Part shown: one piece after another, positions 1 to 11,290 of the stretch
Layout of the letters: each line of letters opens with the position of its first letter
Position numbering within the stretch: the stretch's first letter is position 1
Assembly: GCF_010015445.1 (NCBI RefSeq)
Contig: NC_053123.1
Coordinates: forward strand, 372,001-436,000
Source of the DNA: Perca fluviatilis
Lineage: Eukaryota > Chordata > Actinopteri > Perciformes > Percidae
Direction of reading: 5' to 3'
Length of the DNA stretch: 64,000 nt
Made by a program: the position numbers and the translations under genes
The notes under the pieces: generated by a model
Databases searched by the model: none
The model's input: only the letters and a program-made list of their open reading frames with translations
What the model was told of the DNA's origin: nothing

Positions 1-530
1 AATTTTTGATCGCTATAGCTACGCTGAAGTACTTCGATAGAAATTTCCATCAGTAATCAGAGTTGCAGTTACCGTGCATTGTTGCGTCCTGAGCTAAAAC
101 GTCAGTGCTCGGGGCAAGTTTTAGAGTGCCTTTGTGCCTCTTAACAGACACAAAATGCAATTAATATGTCTGTGCCACATGAATAGGGCCCCTTACGTGT
201 CAACAAGATGCGTTTTCAACTCAGACATTGTTTAAATTCACCTACCCTGGTCCCTGTCTCGATCCTGCCGGTCGCTAGCTTGTTGACACGTGTCTTGTTG
301 ACACGTAAGGGCCCTATTCATGTGGCACAGACATATTAATTGCATTTTGTGTCTGTTAAGAGGCACAAAGGCACTCTAAAACTTGCCCCGAGCACTGCCG
401 TTTTAGCTCAGGGGACGCTTGTAGTACGTAGCTGCAGCTTCTCCGTGTTACCTGCACTGATTCGGGTCGGGGTTTTTTCTATCGAAAGTACTCGCGTAGC
501 TATAGCGATCAAGATTAACGTAAAAATTGG
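1..530. repeat. Long inverted repeat (foldback) at window start
   Basis: The left arm (1 to about 208) is the reverse complement of the right arm (about 293 to 528), with a spacer of about 85 bases. For example GGGCCCCTTACGTGTCAACA near 187-206 pairs with the segment near 295-314, and GATCGCTATAGCTACGC near position 8 pairs with the segment near 494-510. Small indels separate the arms. The left arm may continue beyond the window. No coding potential is recognised, and it is probably a non-autonomous DNA element. Confidence 0.8.
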
Positions 531-589
531 CCGGAATTCTTCTTTAAGTAGAGTAGTGAAGTAGTTCTACTTCGTTATTATACAGCTCT

Positions 590-974
590 GGTTTTCGTCG
601 ATGTCTGTTACCTTCCTCTTCCTTTGTGTTGGTGTTCTAACCTCCAGTGGATTTGTGAGGACTATGGTTAACTGCTCCTCAGATATCTGCAGGGTAAATC
701 TAGACAGCTAGCTAGACTATCTGTCCAATCTGAGTTTTCTGTTGCACGACTAAAACTACTTTTGAACATACACATGTTCCACCAAAACAAGTTCCTTCCT
801 GAGGCTATTCTGCAGCAGCACCGTTGTGCTTAGCGCTGCCCAAGACGTATGTGATTGGTTTAAAGAAATGCCAATAAACCAGACCACGTTTTTTCTCCCA
901 TCCCAGAATACTGTGTGGACTAGCCAGACCCTCCTTCACGGTGCTGTGGAGGAAGGTCTGGCAATACAAGACTA
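590..974 (-). mobile_element. MITE-like dispersed repeat, copy 1 (family of 20803-21088)
   Basis: In reverse orientation this matches the repeats at 20803-21088, 47467-47850 and 56452-56903. Shared pieces include the 'gccagaccttcctccacag' end, 'ggcatttctttaaaccaatca' and 'aggaacttgttttggtggaac'. The TAGTCTTG-type end is at about 974. The other end looks truncated near 590. It is non-coding. Confidence 0.75.
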
Positions 975-1386
975 GGGGCAGGGTAACACATTGAAAACTT
1001 AACACATGTATTTTACCCTGTAGATTACAATGTTATGGCAAAGGGGTTAGCATACTGTTGCAAGTTATACATCAAGCAGACTCAGAGCAACATTCATTTG
1101 GAGTCCACTTTCTCTGTTTTGGTCTCCTGAGGCAACTGCTTACTTTGTCAGCATATTGTTTGGTGCTGGGTGGGCAGTGTATAGTGGGTTTATTATCTTA
1201 TGTCTGCTGCAGCTGAACATGAGGTTGATGAGAAGAGTTTGCAGGTGGAAAAACCAAAAACAATGGGTTAAAAGAGGCTAAAAGGATAAATAGAGCTGAG
1301 GGGGGGTTGATGTCTGTGATTAATCCTTGTAGGTTCATTACTACGAGCAACAGCTATTACATTACTCATACTCATTTGATCTATTG

Positions 1387-1421
<35 letters not shown>

Positions 1422-1555
1422 CTGATTAGTGCAGCTTTAATATGATTTCCATAATATTTTGTTTTAGAAATGTTACTCCTGTAGTCTCTGTGCTAAGATA
1501 TGTCAGAATCATAATCCAAAAAGCCCTTCCTCTTTCTGTTTCTGTCTCTCTCCAG
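975..1555. other. Intron or upstream sequence without recognised gene
   Basis: Apart from an (AT)n run at about 1387-1417, I see no gene or repeat boundary here. It is presumably the intron upstream of the exon at 1556, which implies that the 5' exons of that gene lie before the window. Confidence 0.5.
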
Positions 1556-1659
1556 TGTTCCCCTTGGCCCGATGCCCTGACTGTCACCAGCCACAGCAGC
1601 AGCAGCACTCCATCACCAGTTTACCACAGCTCACCAACTTCCTGTTCTTTCACAGATGG
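1556..1659 (+). CDS. CP2/grainyhead-family transcription factor, internal exon (gene continues at 21326)
   Basis: The exon is bounded by a pyrimidine-rich acceptor (ctctctccag) and a donor (gtgagt). It starts in phase 0 and leaves two bases (GG), and encodes 34 residues beginning CSPWPDAL and ending SCSFTDG. CSPWP followed by a Ser/Pro-rich linker is the hallmark of the segment between the DNA-binding core and the SAM-like domain in TFCP2/UBP1/TFCP2L1. The split Gly codon is completed by the first base of the exon at 21326, giving [10 protein letters not shown], the expected continuation. The exons for the CP2 DNA-binding domain are not in this window and should lie upstream. The assignment rests on family recognition plus splice phase. 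The paralogue is not decided. Confidence 0.82.
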
Positions 1660-1879
1660 GTGAGTCAGCATTTTGCACCAACATAATTCATTGTGTTTAG
1701 TAGAGCTCTGTAGGAAAACTATAGGTTAATGTCCAGGTGGACTAAAGGTTTCAGAGGCCGTGAAATCTGTCAATGGTCTTTCTAGGCCTGGGGTCGATCA
1801 CTGTACCTGTGGTGTTATACTAACAATGGTAATAGCTCCCTCTATGGGTGCCTACCAGGATGACTCAACACTGTTGTAC

Positions 1880-2500
1880 ATGAGCCACATCCTGGGCTCT
1901 ATGACGTTCAGACTGCAGGCAAAAGTGGCCCAAATTTTTTTGGGATCAAGTGACCAGGTCAGACTTCTTCAGAAGTAGTGTGAACACTCAAATCTAGCCC
2001 ACCTCTGATTTTTTCAAATCAGATTCAGGCCACTTTCATATGTGGTCCTCAATCCGATACAGATCAGATTTTTTTCAATGCGGCCGCAGTGTTAACAACC
2101 AAGGCAGATTTTATGCGACTTTTACCTCAATAACCTTTGCAGCGCCCTCTCTCTCCACGGGGAGGGGCCGGGCCCCCTGCTCCCGGTGCGGCAGTTAACC
2201 TGGGCGGACTTCCGTGTGTTCCGTACTGATGGAACACAAACCCATGTGACGCGTTCGTCCAATCAGCTACCGTTTAAAATTTTTTGGGCAACAATACAGA
2301 TTAGCGTGTCTCCTCTCTTCAGTGTGTTCTGAGGCACTTTTTGGACCAACTCGGGGAGACCGATCAGTCCGACTGGCTTTTCTGCCGACGGTTGGCCGTC
2401 TGGTTGGTGTGTAACTGCCTTAACGCGTTCGCAAGGGTCGCCCGGCCCGTCTCGCCTGCACCGTCAGGGAGGTGGAGTGTGAGCGTGTGCGATGGCAAAG
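1880..2500. repeat. Probable dispersed DNA-transposon fragment(s)
   Basis: The stretch 'tcaaatcagattcaggccactttcatatgtggtcctcaatccgatacag' and the following CpG-rich segment resemble non-autonomous repeats common in fish genomes. No terminal repeats or target duplication could be fixed, so the boundaries are approximate. Confidence 0.35.
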
Positions 2501-2502
2501 CC

Positions 2503-2600
2503 TAGGGTGACCAGACGTCCCGAAATATTCGGGACAGTCCCGAAATCCAAGCAGTTGTCCCGAATCCCGAATCCTGCCCTAATTGTCCCGAAAATTAGAG
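2503..2600 (+). mobile_element. Terminal fragment of the hAT-like family found at 16145-18252
   Basis: The start TAGGGTGACCAGACGTCCCG, followed by repeated 'cccgaa/gggac' motifs, matches the reverse complement of the right end of the element at 16145-18252 (TAGGGTGATCAGACGTCCCG). The matching opposite end was not found nearby, so this is either a fragment or an element whose right end has been lost. Confidence 0.55.
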
Positions 2601-2664
2601 CAAAGTCTCAAGAGCAGACTCTCGAGTAGTTACGTACCTAGTCGGATAGAACATTAAAAACTGT

Positions 2665-2826
2665 TCATGGTCCTGCAGCCAGCTCCCGGTCCGGCAGATG
2701 GTCCAGGGCCCTCTGCCTGTGACCCACTTCAAATATGTTCCGAAAGTCCTCCTCGTCTCCAAAATAAAAGCCCCCATCCCCGTCGGGAGACAACGGGGTG
2801 GCATCACAACTGAGGGACACCACAGT
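2665..2826 (-). other. Candidate 3'-terminal coding exon or transposon ORF remnant (unrecognised)
   Basis: On the minus strand a good acceptor (atttcaccccag) precedes a 162-base open frame ending in TGA. It encodes 53 residues starting TVVSLSCDATPLSPDGDG and rich in acidic residues (FGDEEDFRNIF, HLPDRELAAG). Composition and codon pattern look protein-like compared with surrounding repeats. The frame stays open across the acceptor (open from 2955), so the splice is not required. I do not recognise the family. It lies inside the intron of a + strand gene beside a hAT-like end, so a decayed transposon gene is as likely as a host exon. Confidence 0.25.
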
Positions 2827-3169
2827 CTGGGGTGAAATACTATAATAGTATAAAATAATATAATTACAGAAAATACAACCTTTGTGTCCCCTTTTGATAT
2901 TATAGAGTAGATGAAGAGAGCGCAAGTTGCAGCCATGAGGCCAGGGAAAGTGCACGTGCAGGCAGCCAATAAAAATAATAAATCATTTTGGTGCAAAGTT
3001 TTGAAATTCATGTTATAATGTTATCAGCCAATCAGCGGCTTCTACCCCACGTGTTGTCTCTTAAGCCTGCCCACAGGCTGCATCGTCATCAGCAAGTGAT
3101 CTAGTGAAATGAATGACGTGCGCGCGCAAGCTTTTCAAGCAAGCTCAATGAGACTAATGGGGCGTTTCC

Positions 3170-4145
3170 TATGAAGGTAAATATGGTGCAAAACGTGAGA
3201 GCTTGTAGAATACAATGTGAGAACTTGCAGAACAAAAAAATTTAACTTGTATGTTAAAATTTGCACTTGTAAAATAAAAATTTGCACTTGTAAAATAAAA
3301 ATTTGCACTTGTGAAATAAAAATGTGCACTTGTAAAATAAAAATTTGCACTTGTAAAATAAAAATTTGCACTTGTAAAAATTATTCACATTTGAAGTCAC
3401 AAAAAGAAAAAAAACATGAGAGCTTGTAAAAAAAATCTGAACTTGTAAATTGAAATTTGCACTTGTAGAAAAAATATTCACAAATGTGTAGATTGATATT
3501 TGCATGAACACAATGACAGCTGCAAACTTGTAATGCAACATTTACTCATGTACTTTTTTTTTTTTACTCAGGTTGATTTTCCATCACAACCACAACTCAG
3601 TGATTACAACCTCTCGAATCTGTCACTGTATGCGGGTCCGCATCACAAAGAGGCGAATCTGCGCCTCGACTTTTGCAACACTTGTTGCGATACATTTGGT
3701 GCAAAACTAATTTGTACCTGTGGACTTAGGCTGTGGAGCTCTGATCCAACAGAACGGGGAAAGCAGGGTTTCTATCGCCAGATGAGGGACAACTCTGTCC
3801 GGCTTATTTAGCTATGTCGCATGGAAGCCTGGTTGAATAGCAAGCTAGCGTTAGCTAACTAACCAACCAGCCTGATTCTAAATAAATACCTTTTAATTAT
3901 CTTAACACTTTTTAACAGTCAAACTGAAACACTGGCGGTGAGCTCCAGGTCCTGCAGACGGACCGTCACCAGCGGGTATCGGCCAGCGGAGCAACATCGC
4001 TATTATTGCCAGAAAGCTTCGCTGCCGACCTCGACCTGCAGTCGGAGCTCCAGCGGGACACAGAGAGCCCCGATTTTTTTTGTTCTGCAAGTTCTCACAT
4101 TGTATTCTACAAGCTCTCACGTTTTGCACCATATTTACCTTCATA
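3170..4145. mobile_element. Foldback DNA element with 6-bp target duplication (short form)
   Basis: The element starts TATGAAGGTAAATATGGTGC and ends with its reverse complement. The terminal inverted repeats are about 63 bp, with outer bases TAT...ATA. It is flanked by GTTTCC at 3164-3169 and again at 4146-4151, a 6-bp duplication. Inside the left part is a run of 20-23-base units of the type 'atttgcacttgtaaaataaa' (about 3262-3380). No intact ORF for a transposase is seen. Six-base duplications with TA-rich termini have been described for the IS3EU group, so that affiliation is possible but unproven. A longer palindromic copy lies at 25694-28055. Confidence 0.85.
3262..3480 (+). repeat. Tandem repeat 'atttgcacttgtaaaataaa'
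   Basis: Units of 20-23 bases are repeated about six times exactly or nearly so, then become degenerate ('cttgtaaa', 'cttgtaga'). The long spurious open frames seen here on both strands are a consequence of the repeat, not a gene. The same array is present in the second copy at about 25780-26040. Confidence 0.85.
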
Positions 4146-4756
4146 GTTTCCCAATATGTGTTCTTCTATTGACTTGTGTTCTTGTGTCCCTGTGAAACGT
4201 CATCTCGTGTTGCCAAAGTACTGTCCCAATACACAAGTTCGCATTTCGCCAAGAACAGTTAAAATTCCCGGATGTATTCTTGACACGCCCATTTATCGAG
4301 GATACATCGGTTGGTAACTTGTATGAACTTCGCAGCACCTGTATCCCAACATTCATTTCGGCATTCAATGATGGTTGGATTTCCAGTACATAGACAGCCC
4401 AAAAAACAATTTTCGCCATCTTATTCATCACTAAATTCACTTCTGAGAACATTTTAGGCGAGAAATGAACGGTTTATATTTCGAATATAAGCAGTCTTGC
4501 GAAAATCTTTGCCGAATTGACAATTTGCTCCAAAGTTTTGAGTTTTCTGAGCTCCATAAAATGACGCGGCCGCCAGCTTGCGCCTGCCGGGGCTGCTTGC
4601 TCGGCGCTCGGACAGTCACACTCGGAGATCCCGCTGTAAGACGGAGGTCTTTTAGACCGGTCCCGTAAATAAGAGGATTTTATTTCGCCGTTTCAGATCG
4701 TTTGTTTAAATATCACAACACATGTGGTTAACTGTCTTTTCGGAGTTAAACTCAAC

Positions 4757-4762
4757 AAGCAC

Positions 4763-4839
<77 letters not shown>

Positions 4840-4877
4840 ACACACACACACCACACACACAACACACACACACACAG
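4757..4877. repeat. (CA)n microsatellite
   Basis: A nearly pure CA dinucleotide tract with a few interruptions near its 3' end. Confidence 0.95.
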
Positions 4878-5159
4878 CAGCAGGCAGAGGAGAGATATAC
4901 CATAGATAGACTGTATATTATAAGTCTATGAGATATACCCGTTTCTTTTCGGGAGACTTGTTTAAATTATGCCATAGGCTATAGCCTACATTATATTTTG
5001 TATTTAGTTCATATTTTTGGTTTATATATATATTTGTTTTCTGATTTATTGGGGGAATGCTGTTCTACAGCATTCCACCTATTGTTATTCGGTTTTATTG
5101 GGGGAATGCTGTTCTACAGCATTCCACCTATTGTTATTCGGTTTTATTTATTGGGGACC

Positions 5160-5160
5160 T

Positions 5161-5201
<41 letters not shown>

Positions 5202-6330
5202 CTTTTCCATCTATTTTCTGTGTATCTTTTCTTTATTTTCCTTCCTATTTCTTTTTTCACTCTCTTCCACTTGTTCCATATTTTCTTATTCTATTTTTTT
5301 TCTCCATATTTTTGCTTTTTTTTTTTTTTTTTTTATTATGTCTCTCGTTTTCCTGTGTGGGGTCTGTGTGTGTCTTTTCTTGTGTGTCTTTTTCTTATTT
5401 TTTGTGTTTCTTCTGTGTGATCATGGTCTTCTCCTTTTCCTTTCTTTTTTTTTTTTTTTTATTTCTCTCCTTCTTCTACTCTGTCTCTGTCTCTTTATGT
5501 CTCCTTCTCTTTTCTTTTTCTGTGTTTTCCTGTTTGTTGTTCTTGTGTTCTTTGTTTTTGTTTCATCCTGTGTTTTTTTTATTTCTGCTTTGTGTTTTGT
5601 GTTCTCTACTCTGTTTCTCTTTCTTTCTCTCTTCTTTCCTCTTCCTCTCCCTCCACTCTCTCTGTCTCTCTCTCTTTCTCCATCCACCTTCTTCCCCTCT
5701 CTGTCTCTCTGTTTCTCTTTTCTTTCTCTCTCTTCCTGTTTTCTCTCTTTCTCTCTCTCTTCCTCTCATTCCTCATTCTCTCTGTCTCTCTCTCTCTTTT
5801 CTCTCTCTCCTTCTCTCTCATCCATTCTCCTCCCTCCTCTCTCCCTGTCTCTTTCTCTTTTCTCTCTCTCCTTCTTTCTCCTCATCCTTCTCCCTCCCCT
5901 CTCTATCTCTCTGTTTCTCTTTTTTTTTTTTCTCTCTCTCCCCTTTTCTCTCTCTTTTCTCTCTCCATCCCCTCCTTCTCCCCTCTCTCTCTGTCCTCTC
6001 TCCATCCCTCCCTCTCTCTCTCGTCTCTCTCTCTTTCCTTTCTCCATCCCCTTCTCCCCTCCCCTCTCTCTCTGTTTCTCTTTTCTTTATCTCTCTCCCT
6101 GTTTCTCTCTCTTTTCTCTCTCTGTCCTCTCTCCATCCCTCCTTCTCCCTCCCTCTCTCTGTTCTCTCTCCATCCCTCCTTCTCCCTCCATCTCTCTCTG
6201 TCTCTCTCTCTTTTTCTCTCTCTCTCCTTCTCTCTCATCCATTCTCCCTCCCTCTCTCCCTGTCTCTCTCTTTTTCTCTCTCTCTCCTTCTTTCTCCATC
6301 CCTCCTCCCTCCCTCTCTTACTTTCTTTAA
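5160..6330 (+). repeat. Polypyrimidine tract (T/C)n
   Basis: Over 1.1 kb of almost uninterrupted T and C on the + strand, starting with a run of about 40 T and turning into TCTC with 'ccatccctcc' interruptions. Mirror-like polypyrimidine DNA of this kind can form triplex (H-DNA). It is not coding. Confidence 0.9.
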
Positions 6331-7600
6331 CTTGTGAACCAATTTCCACTTTTTCAAGCTATTCTTCAGCTTCAGCTAAAGACTTCCACAATGTTCTACA
6401 TATTTTGTCATTTTCAGCTTTTAAAGCCAACTTTTTATCGATTTCCACTTTTTCCAGCTATTCTCACTATTTCAACTTCTTCTTACAGATTTCAGCTATT
6501 CCAACCAGTTGGCTTTAGCCAGTTCCAGCTATTCAGCATTCCCGCATTTTTCCTTGGGAATGCATTTTCTAGTTGGGGAATGCTGTTTTTTACTTCCACC
6601 TATTGTTGTTTCTGTCATTACATTTTCTTTATTTTTGGGGGAAGTGCTTTGTGCCCTGCCTTCCACCTATTGTTATTCGGTTCTTTATTATTTTTAGTTT
6701 TAATTTTTTTATTTCCTTGCACGTTTTTTGGCTCTCTGTAGCTTCTGCATACTTTCACCTATTTAAACCCATTTCAACTTTTCAAATGTTCGAAGCTCTT
6801 TCAGCTAATGATGGGACTTCTTCAACTTTTTTTCTACTATTTATACTTTTTAAAAATTTTAAGCTTTTTTAACACTTTTTTTACATTTGAGAGTGAATGA
6901 GAGCAGCCTTCTACCCTTAAAAATCTTCTTCTGCTTCAAAAGTTTCAACTCCTTCATTCTTCCACTAAGACGTAAATTCAAATTTAAAATGTTCACAAAT
7001 ATTCAGCTATCGGGGTCTACTTTTCAGGTTGATATCTTTTACAGTTTTGTGAAAAGCTGTTTTAAGTTTAGTGATTATTTCAGGAAATTTTGCTCGATTA
7101 AACAGGGTGTGTGTTGCTGCTTTAGAGTGGATGACTTACCACTAGAGGTAAGCGAAAAAATTATCTTAGTTCCTTGCCTGTAAACTGCTCTCCGACAATA
7201 TCTACTTGTCATACACAATTTATCACATCAGTGGTTTTGTTGTTGTTTTCTTTTCTTTTTTTTTGTTTGTCTCTTTTTTTTGCTTTGGCTTTTTTGCCGT
7301 CTGTCTCTCATCACTTAGTGTTTTTTTTTTTTTTTTTTTTGTTTTTTTTTCCTTATGATAAAAGTCCATATTTTACCAGCGGGGGAGCAACCATTTTTTA
7401 AGTCTCTGTATCCACATTTTTTATGTTTATCCATATAAAATTTTATACTATTCACAAGCCTGTCCTCTAGCGGTCAAATTTGTATTCTGTTGTGGATTTT
7501 TAAGTTGTTTGAAGGGTTCTCTCACACTGTCTCTCACTCATTAGGTGTGACGATTAATGATCAAGGGCCTTTATAAATACAGGACCACTTTCTTGCCTCA
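6330..7600 (+). repeat. Array module, copy 1
   Basis: Begins 'cttgtgaaccaatttccac', passes through 'cttcttacagatttcagcta' and 'ggaatgcattttctagttgg', and ends in 'ctctcactcattaggtgtga'. Copies in the same order are at about 12365 (closest), 8500 and 15210 (only the first 250 bases). Confidence 0.7.
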
Positions 7601-7604
7601 TCTA

Positions 7605-7700
7605 AAGTAGCCCAGTGTGGGTTTATGCTGCTGGACTTTGGTGTGGAGAGGACCGGGATTCGAGATCCTGCTGTGGTACATCAATTATGTGTGTCAAGTG
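7605..7700 (+). repeat. tRNA-like module (SINE-like), copy 1
   Basis: The segment has a B-box-like 'gggattcgagatcc' preceded by an A-box-like 'tgctgctggactttggtg'. It is diverged and probably derived from a tRNA gene, not a functional tRNA. Equivalents occur at about 9655 and 13556. Confidence 0.45.
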
Positions 7701-9654
7701 TGGATGTTGTTATACTTTTCCAACCACTCTCTTCGCTACTTCACACTTATTCTTGCGTATTTTAGCTATTCATCAGTTTAGCGGAACAACAAACACACAC
7801 CCCCACCCACCACACACACACCCCCCTTATACTTACACCACTTTCCCCATCCCACCCCACTGCACCCACCGACACCTTACACCATACCCCTACACCCCCT
7901 ACCCCCTACACCACCCCTATACCACACACACACCCACCCCCCACACACACCCCCTACACACCCACACAGACACCCCACCCCACACAACACCAACCCTACA
8001 CCGCAGCACACACAATACACACACACCAACCACCACACACAAGCATGTTTATAAACCACGTCCACAGGTACCATGACAACTTTTCACAGACAGTTTTTTT
8101 TTGCAATTTTTGTCAAAGTTTGCTCTCTTTTTAATTTTTTCTATCTTTCCTCTCTTTTTCTCTCCTCTCTCTTTCCTCTTTTCCTCTCTCTCTTTCCTCT
8201 TTATTCTTTCTCTCCCTCTCTTTTATTCTCTTTATCTCCTCTCTCTCTTCTCTTCCCTCTCCTCTCTCCTGCTCTTCTTTCTTCTCTCTTTTCTCTCCTT
8301 GTCTCTTTCCTCCTCTTTTTGCTTCCTATTTCACCCCAGTTTTTCCCCTATATATTTCACATCTCATCTCAAACTAGATTGTCTTTTTAGTTTAAAATGC
8401 TGTATATATTTAATATAAAAATATTCTTCTTTTCACCTTTTTCAACTTTCATCTTTAACAATTATTACAATTTTGTTTCTTATTTCTGCATATGTGAGTC
8501 ATATCGTTAGAAAATCTACTCACACCTCACGCAATGTTCTACACTTTTTTCATTATTCAACATTTAAAACAAACAGTTCAGTTTAGCTAAAAAGTTTAAA
8601 CTTTTTAATGAAATTCAGCCCTTTAATTAAAAAGCATTTCTTTTTTCAACTATTTTGACTACTTCAACTTCTTCTTACAGGTTTAAGCTATTCAACCAGT
8701 TTAGCTTTTAGCAATTCAGCTGTTCAAGCATTCCCGCATTTTCGCCTGCAGTTTCTGATTTTAATTTTTAACTTTATTCCTTACGTTTTTGGCTCTCCGG
8801 TAACTTCTGCATACTTTCAGCTATTTGAACCCGAACGGTTTTCAAAGGTGTTCAAGCTCTTTCAGCTAATGATGGGACTTCTTCTACTTCCTTTTTCTAC
8901 TATTTCTACTTTTTTTAAAAATTTTAAGCACTTAACCTTTTCTTAAAATGGGGGTATGAGGTTCTACCCTTAAAATCTTCTACTAGTTTCCTCCCTTCAA
9001 TACTTTTCACCACCCTCAACAAACTTTACCAGAGTGTTCACCACCAAAAGTAATTCAAATATCCGAGGATTACCCTTTCGGTTTGATATCTTTTTACAGT
9101 TTTTGAAAAACCGTTTAGAGTTTGATGATTATTTCAAATTGCCTCCGATTAAAACCAGGGTTATTATTGTTGCTTCTTAAGGTGGATGAGTACATCACAG
9201 CTAAGAGGGTGAAGCTGAAAAATAATCCCCCGTTTCGCCATCTGTAAACAACCTATCTCCACTTTGTCCCACGATTTCCCTCAAAACCAGCTGTTTGACC
9301 TGATTTCAGAATCATCAGATTTTGTGATGCATTATGCCACCCCTTCAAATGACAATTTATCTCAATCCACACATGATAAAGGCGTCCGTATTTTCCAGGC
9401 GAGCAATACTGCTTTTTAAATCGCTACGTACTTTTATAATTTTCCATATAAATTTTATAAATTACGTTCCACAAAGGGCCGAAACATGCCTCTAACGATT
9501 CAGATCCTGTTTCGATAGCATTTACTGTTGTGGATTTATTAAAGGGCTTTGTTTGAAGGGTTCTCTCCACACTGTCTCTCCACTCATTTAGATTGTGGCG
9601 ATTAACTGATCAGAGGAGCTTTAAATAAAAAAAGACACTTCCCACTACCTCATC

Positions 9655-9750
9655 TAAAGATAACAAAGTGGATTTATCCAGGACTTTGGTGCGGAGGGAC
9701 GGGGTTTCAATCCTGCTGGCGAAGTTACATCAATCAATGTGTCCCATTAG
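9655..9750 (+). repeat. tRNA-like module (SINE-like), copy 2
   Basis: Contains 'ggggtttcaatcc' (B-box-like) in the same relative position within the array module as copies 1 and 3. Confidence 0.4.
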
Positions 9751-9889
9751 TCCTAATCTAACTTTTTTCAACTAATTCTCCACTTTCCTTTACCACCCCT
9801 ACCACCCTCCCCCCCCACCCCCCAATTTTCCCCTACCCACCTACCACCCCCCCCCCTATACCTTCTCCCCCCACCACCTCACCCACACA

Positions 9890-10078
9890 NNNNNNNNNNN
9901 NNNNNNNNNNNNNNNNNNNNNNNNNNNNNNNNNNNNNNNNNNNNNNNNNNNNNNNNNNNNNNNNNNNNNNNNNNNNNNNNNNNNNNNNNNNNNNNNNNNN
10001 NNNNNNNNNNNNNNNNNNNNNNNNNNNNNNNNNNNNNNNNNNNNNNNNNNNNNNNNNNNNNNNNNNNNNNNNNNNNNN
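9890..10078. other. Assembly gap (189 N)
   Basis: A run of 189 N between a C-rich tract and a pyrimidine tract. The sequence on both sides is low complexity, and the right side appears corrupted (see the module copy at 10320-11290). Confidence 1.
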
Positions 10079-10319
10079 CTATTTTCCATTCCATTCCTTT
10101 TCTTTCTTCCCTTTCATTTCAATCCATTTCCATCCATTCTTTCCCTCTTTCTCTCCCTCTCTTTCCCTCTCTCCTCTTCTCTCCCTCTCTTCTCTTCTCT
10201 CCTCTCCTGCCTCTTCTTTCTTCCTCTCTTTCCTCTCCTTCCTCTCTTTCTTCCTATTCCATTTCCCCTCTTCCACTCTCCCTTCCATTTTCCATTCTAT
10301 ATCCTGTCCACTCTTCTTC

Positions 10320-11290
10320 TTTCTTTCATCTTCACTGTGTGTATTTATTTCATTCCACCAAGTCATTATCCATTTTATCCTTCCTTCCTTTCCTTTCATT
10401 CCAGTTATTCCTTTCCATCCATTCCTTCCGATTCGGCTTTCCTTCCTTCTTCCATGTCCAGTTCACTGGTCCAGCTATTCCATTCCATTTTTCCATGGCC
10501 ATTTCCATTTTGGCTCTCTTTTCCTTCGGCTCCATTCCTTTCAAATGTTCCAGCTCTTTCCATCAGGTTTCTTCCTTTCCACTATTTTCTTTTCCTTTTC
10601 TTTTTAACATTAAGTGAATAAGGCTGTGTTTCTTTGAAATCCTCTTCTTCCTTCTTATCTCCTCCATTCTTCCACCTGGGCGTTCATAAATATTCTAAAA
10701 TATTCCAGGTATTCCGGTGTGCTCAGTGTTTTGATATCTTTGGGATTTTTGTGTGGCATCTGTTTAAGTTCGTGATTCCATTCTATCTCCGGTCATTTCC
10801 GTGTCCTTCCGTTCCGTGGGCCATCCACCTTCGTGGCTTTCCGTTCCTTGTCCTTCCTCCATATCTGTCCATTTCGTTATCCGGCTGTGTGTCCGTTCAA
10901 ATCTACTCAGTTATTCCGTCTCATCCATGTTTCAAGATATCCATTTCTTTCTTCCTTGGCTCCATCTTCCATTTCCACTGTTTCCACTGGCTCCTTCCAT
11001 TTTATCCACCTCCGTCGTTCTAAAGACATGTGTGTTCTCCAGGATCCGTCATTTGTGGCCACTGGTCCTGGTCACCTGGTGGGCTTTGTTTCCAGGCTTT
11101 CCTCAGGGGACTCACTACCTTTTTGTGTTTATTTCGTGTTCGTTCTTTCGGTCCTGTCCATCCGCTGTTCCTGCGTTCCTGTGCCACACTGGGCCTGGGC
11201 AGTGTGTTTCAGTCCTGAATGTGTGTTTCGTGGTCCTGGGCCTGGGCTGTGGTCCTTGGCTGTGCCTGTTTCAGTGGATTCTGGGCCTCC
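10320..11290 (+). repeat. Heavily altered array module beside the gap
   Basis: Landmarks of the module appear in the right order ('ttggctctc', 'ttcaaatgttccagctcttt', 'tttttaacattaagtgaat', 'aaatcctcttcttcc', 'attcttccacctgggcgttc', 'ttttgatatcttt'), but between them the sequence differs from every other copy and is enriched in 'ttcc/tgtcc'. It is either a very diverged copy or an unreliable consensus next to the gap. Confidence 0.55.

Noticed and set aside
3135..3541. Overlapping frames on both strands in 3.1-3.5 kb with repeating Cys-Thr-Cys-Lys-Ile or Gln-Ile-Phe-Ile-Leu
   Set aside because: They follow the 'atttgcacttgtaaaataaa' tandem repeat inside a transposon. The pattern is a repeat artefact.
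4693..4931. His-Thr or Val-Cys repeat proteins across 4.7-4.9 kb
   Set aside because: Translation of a (CA)n microsatellite.
5017..6337. Open frames of over 400 codons on the + strand
   Set aside because: They are translations of polypyrimidine DNA (Ser, Leu, Phe, Pro only), are open in several frames at once and have no start context, splice or domain signal.
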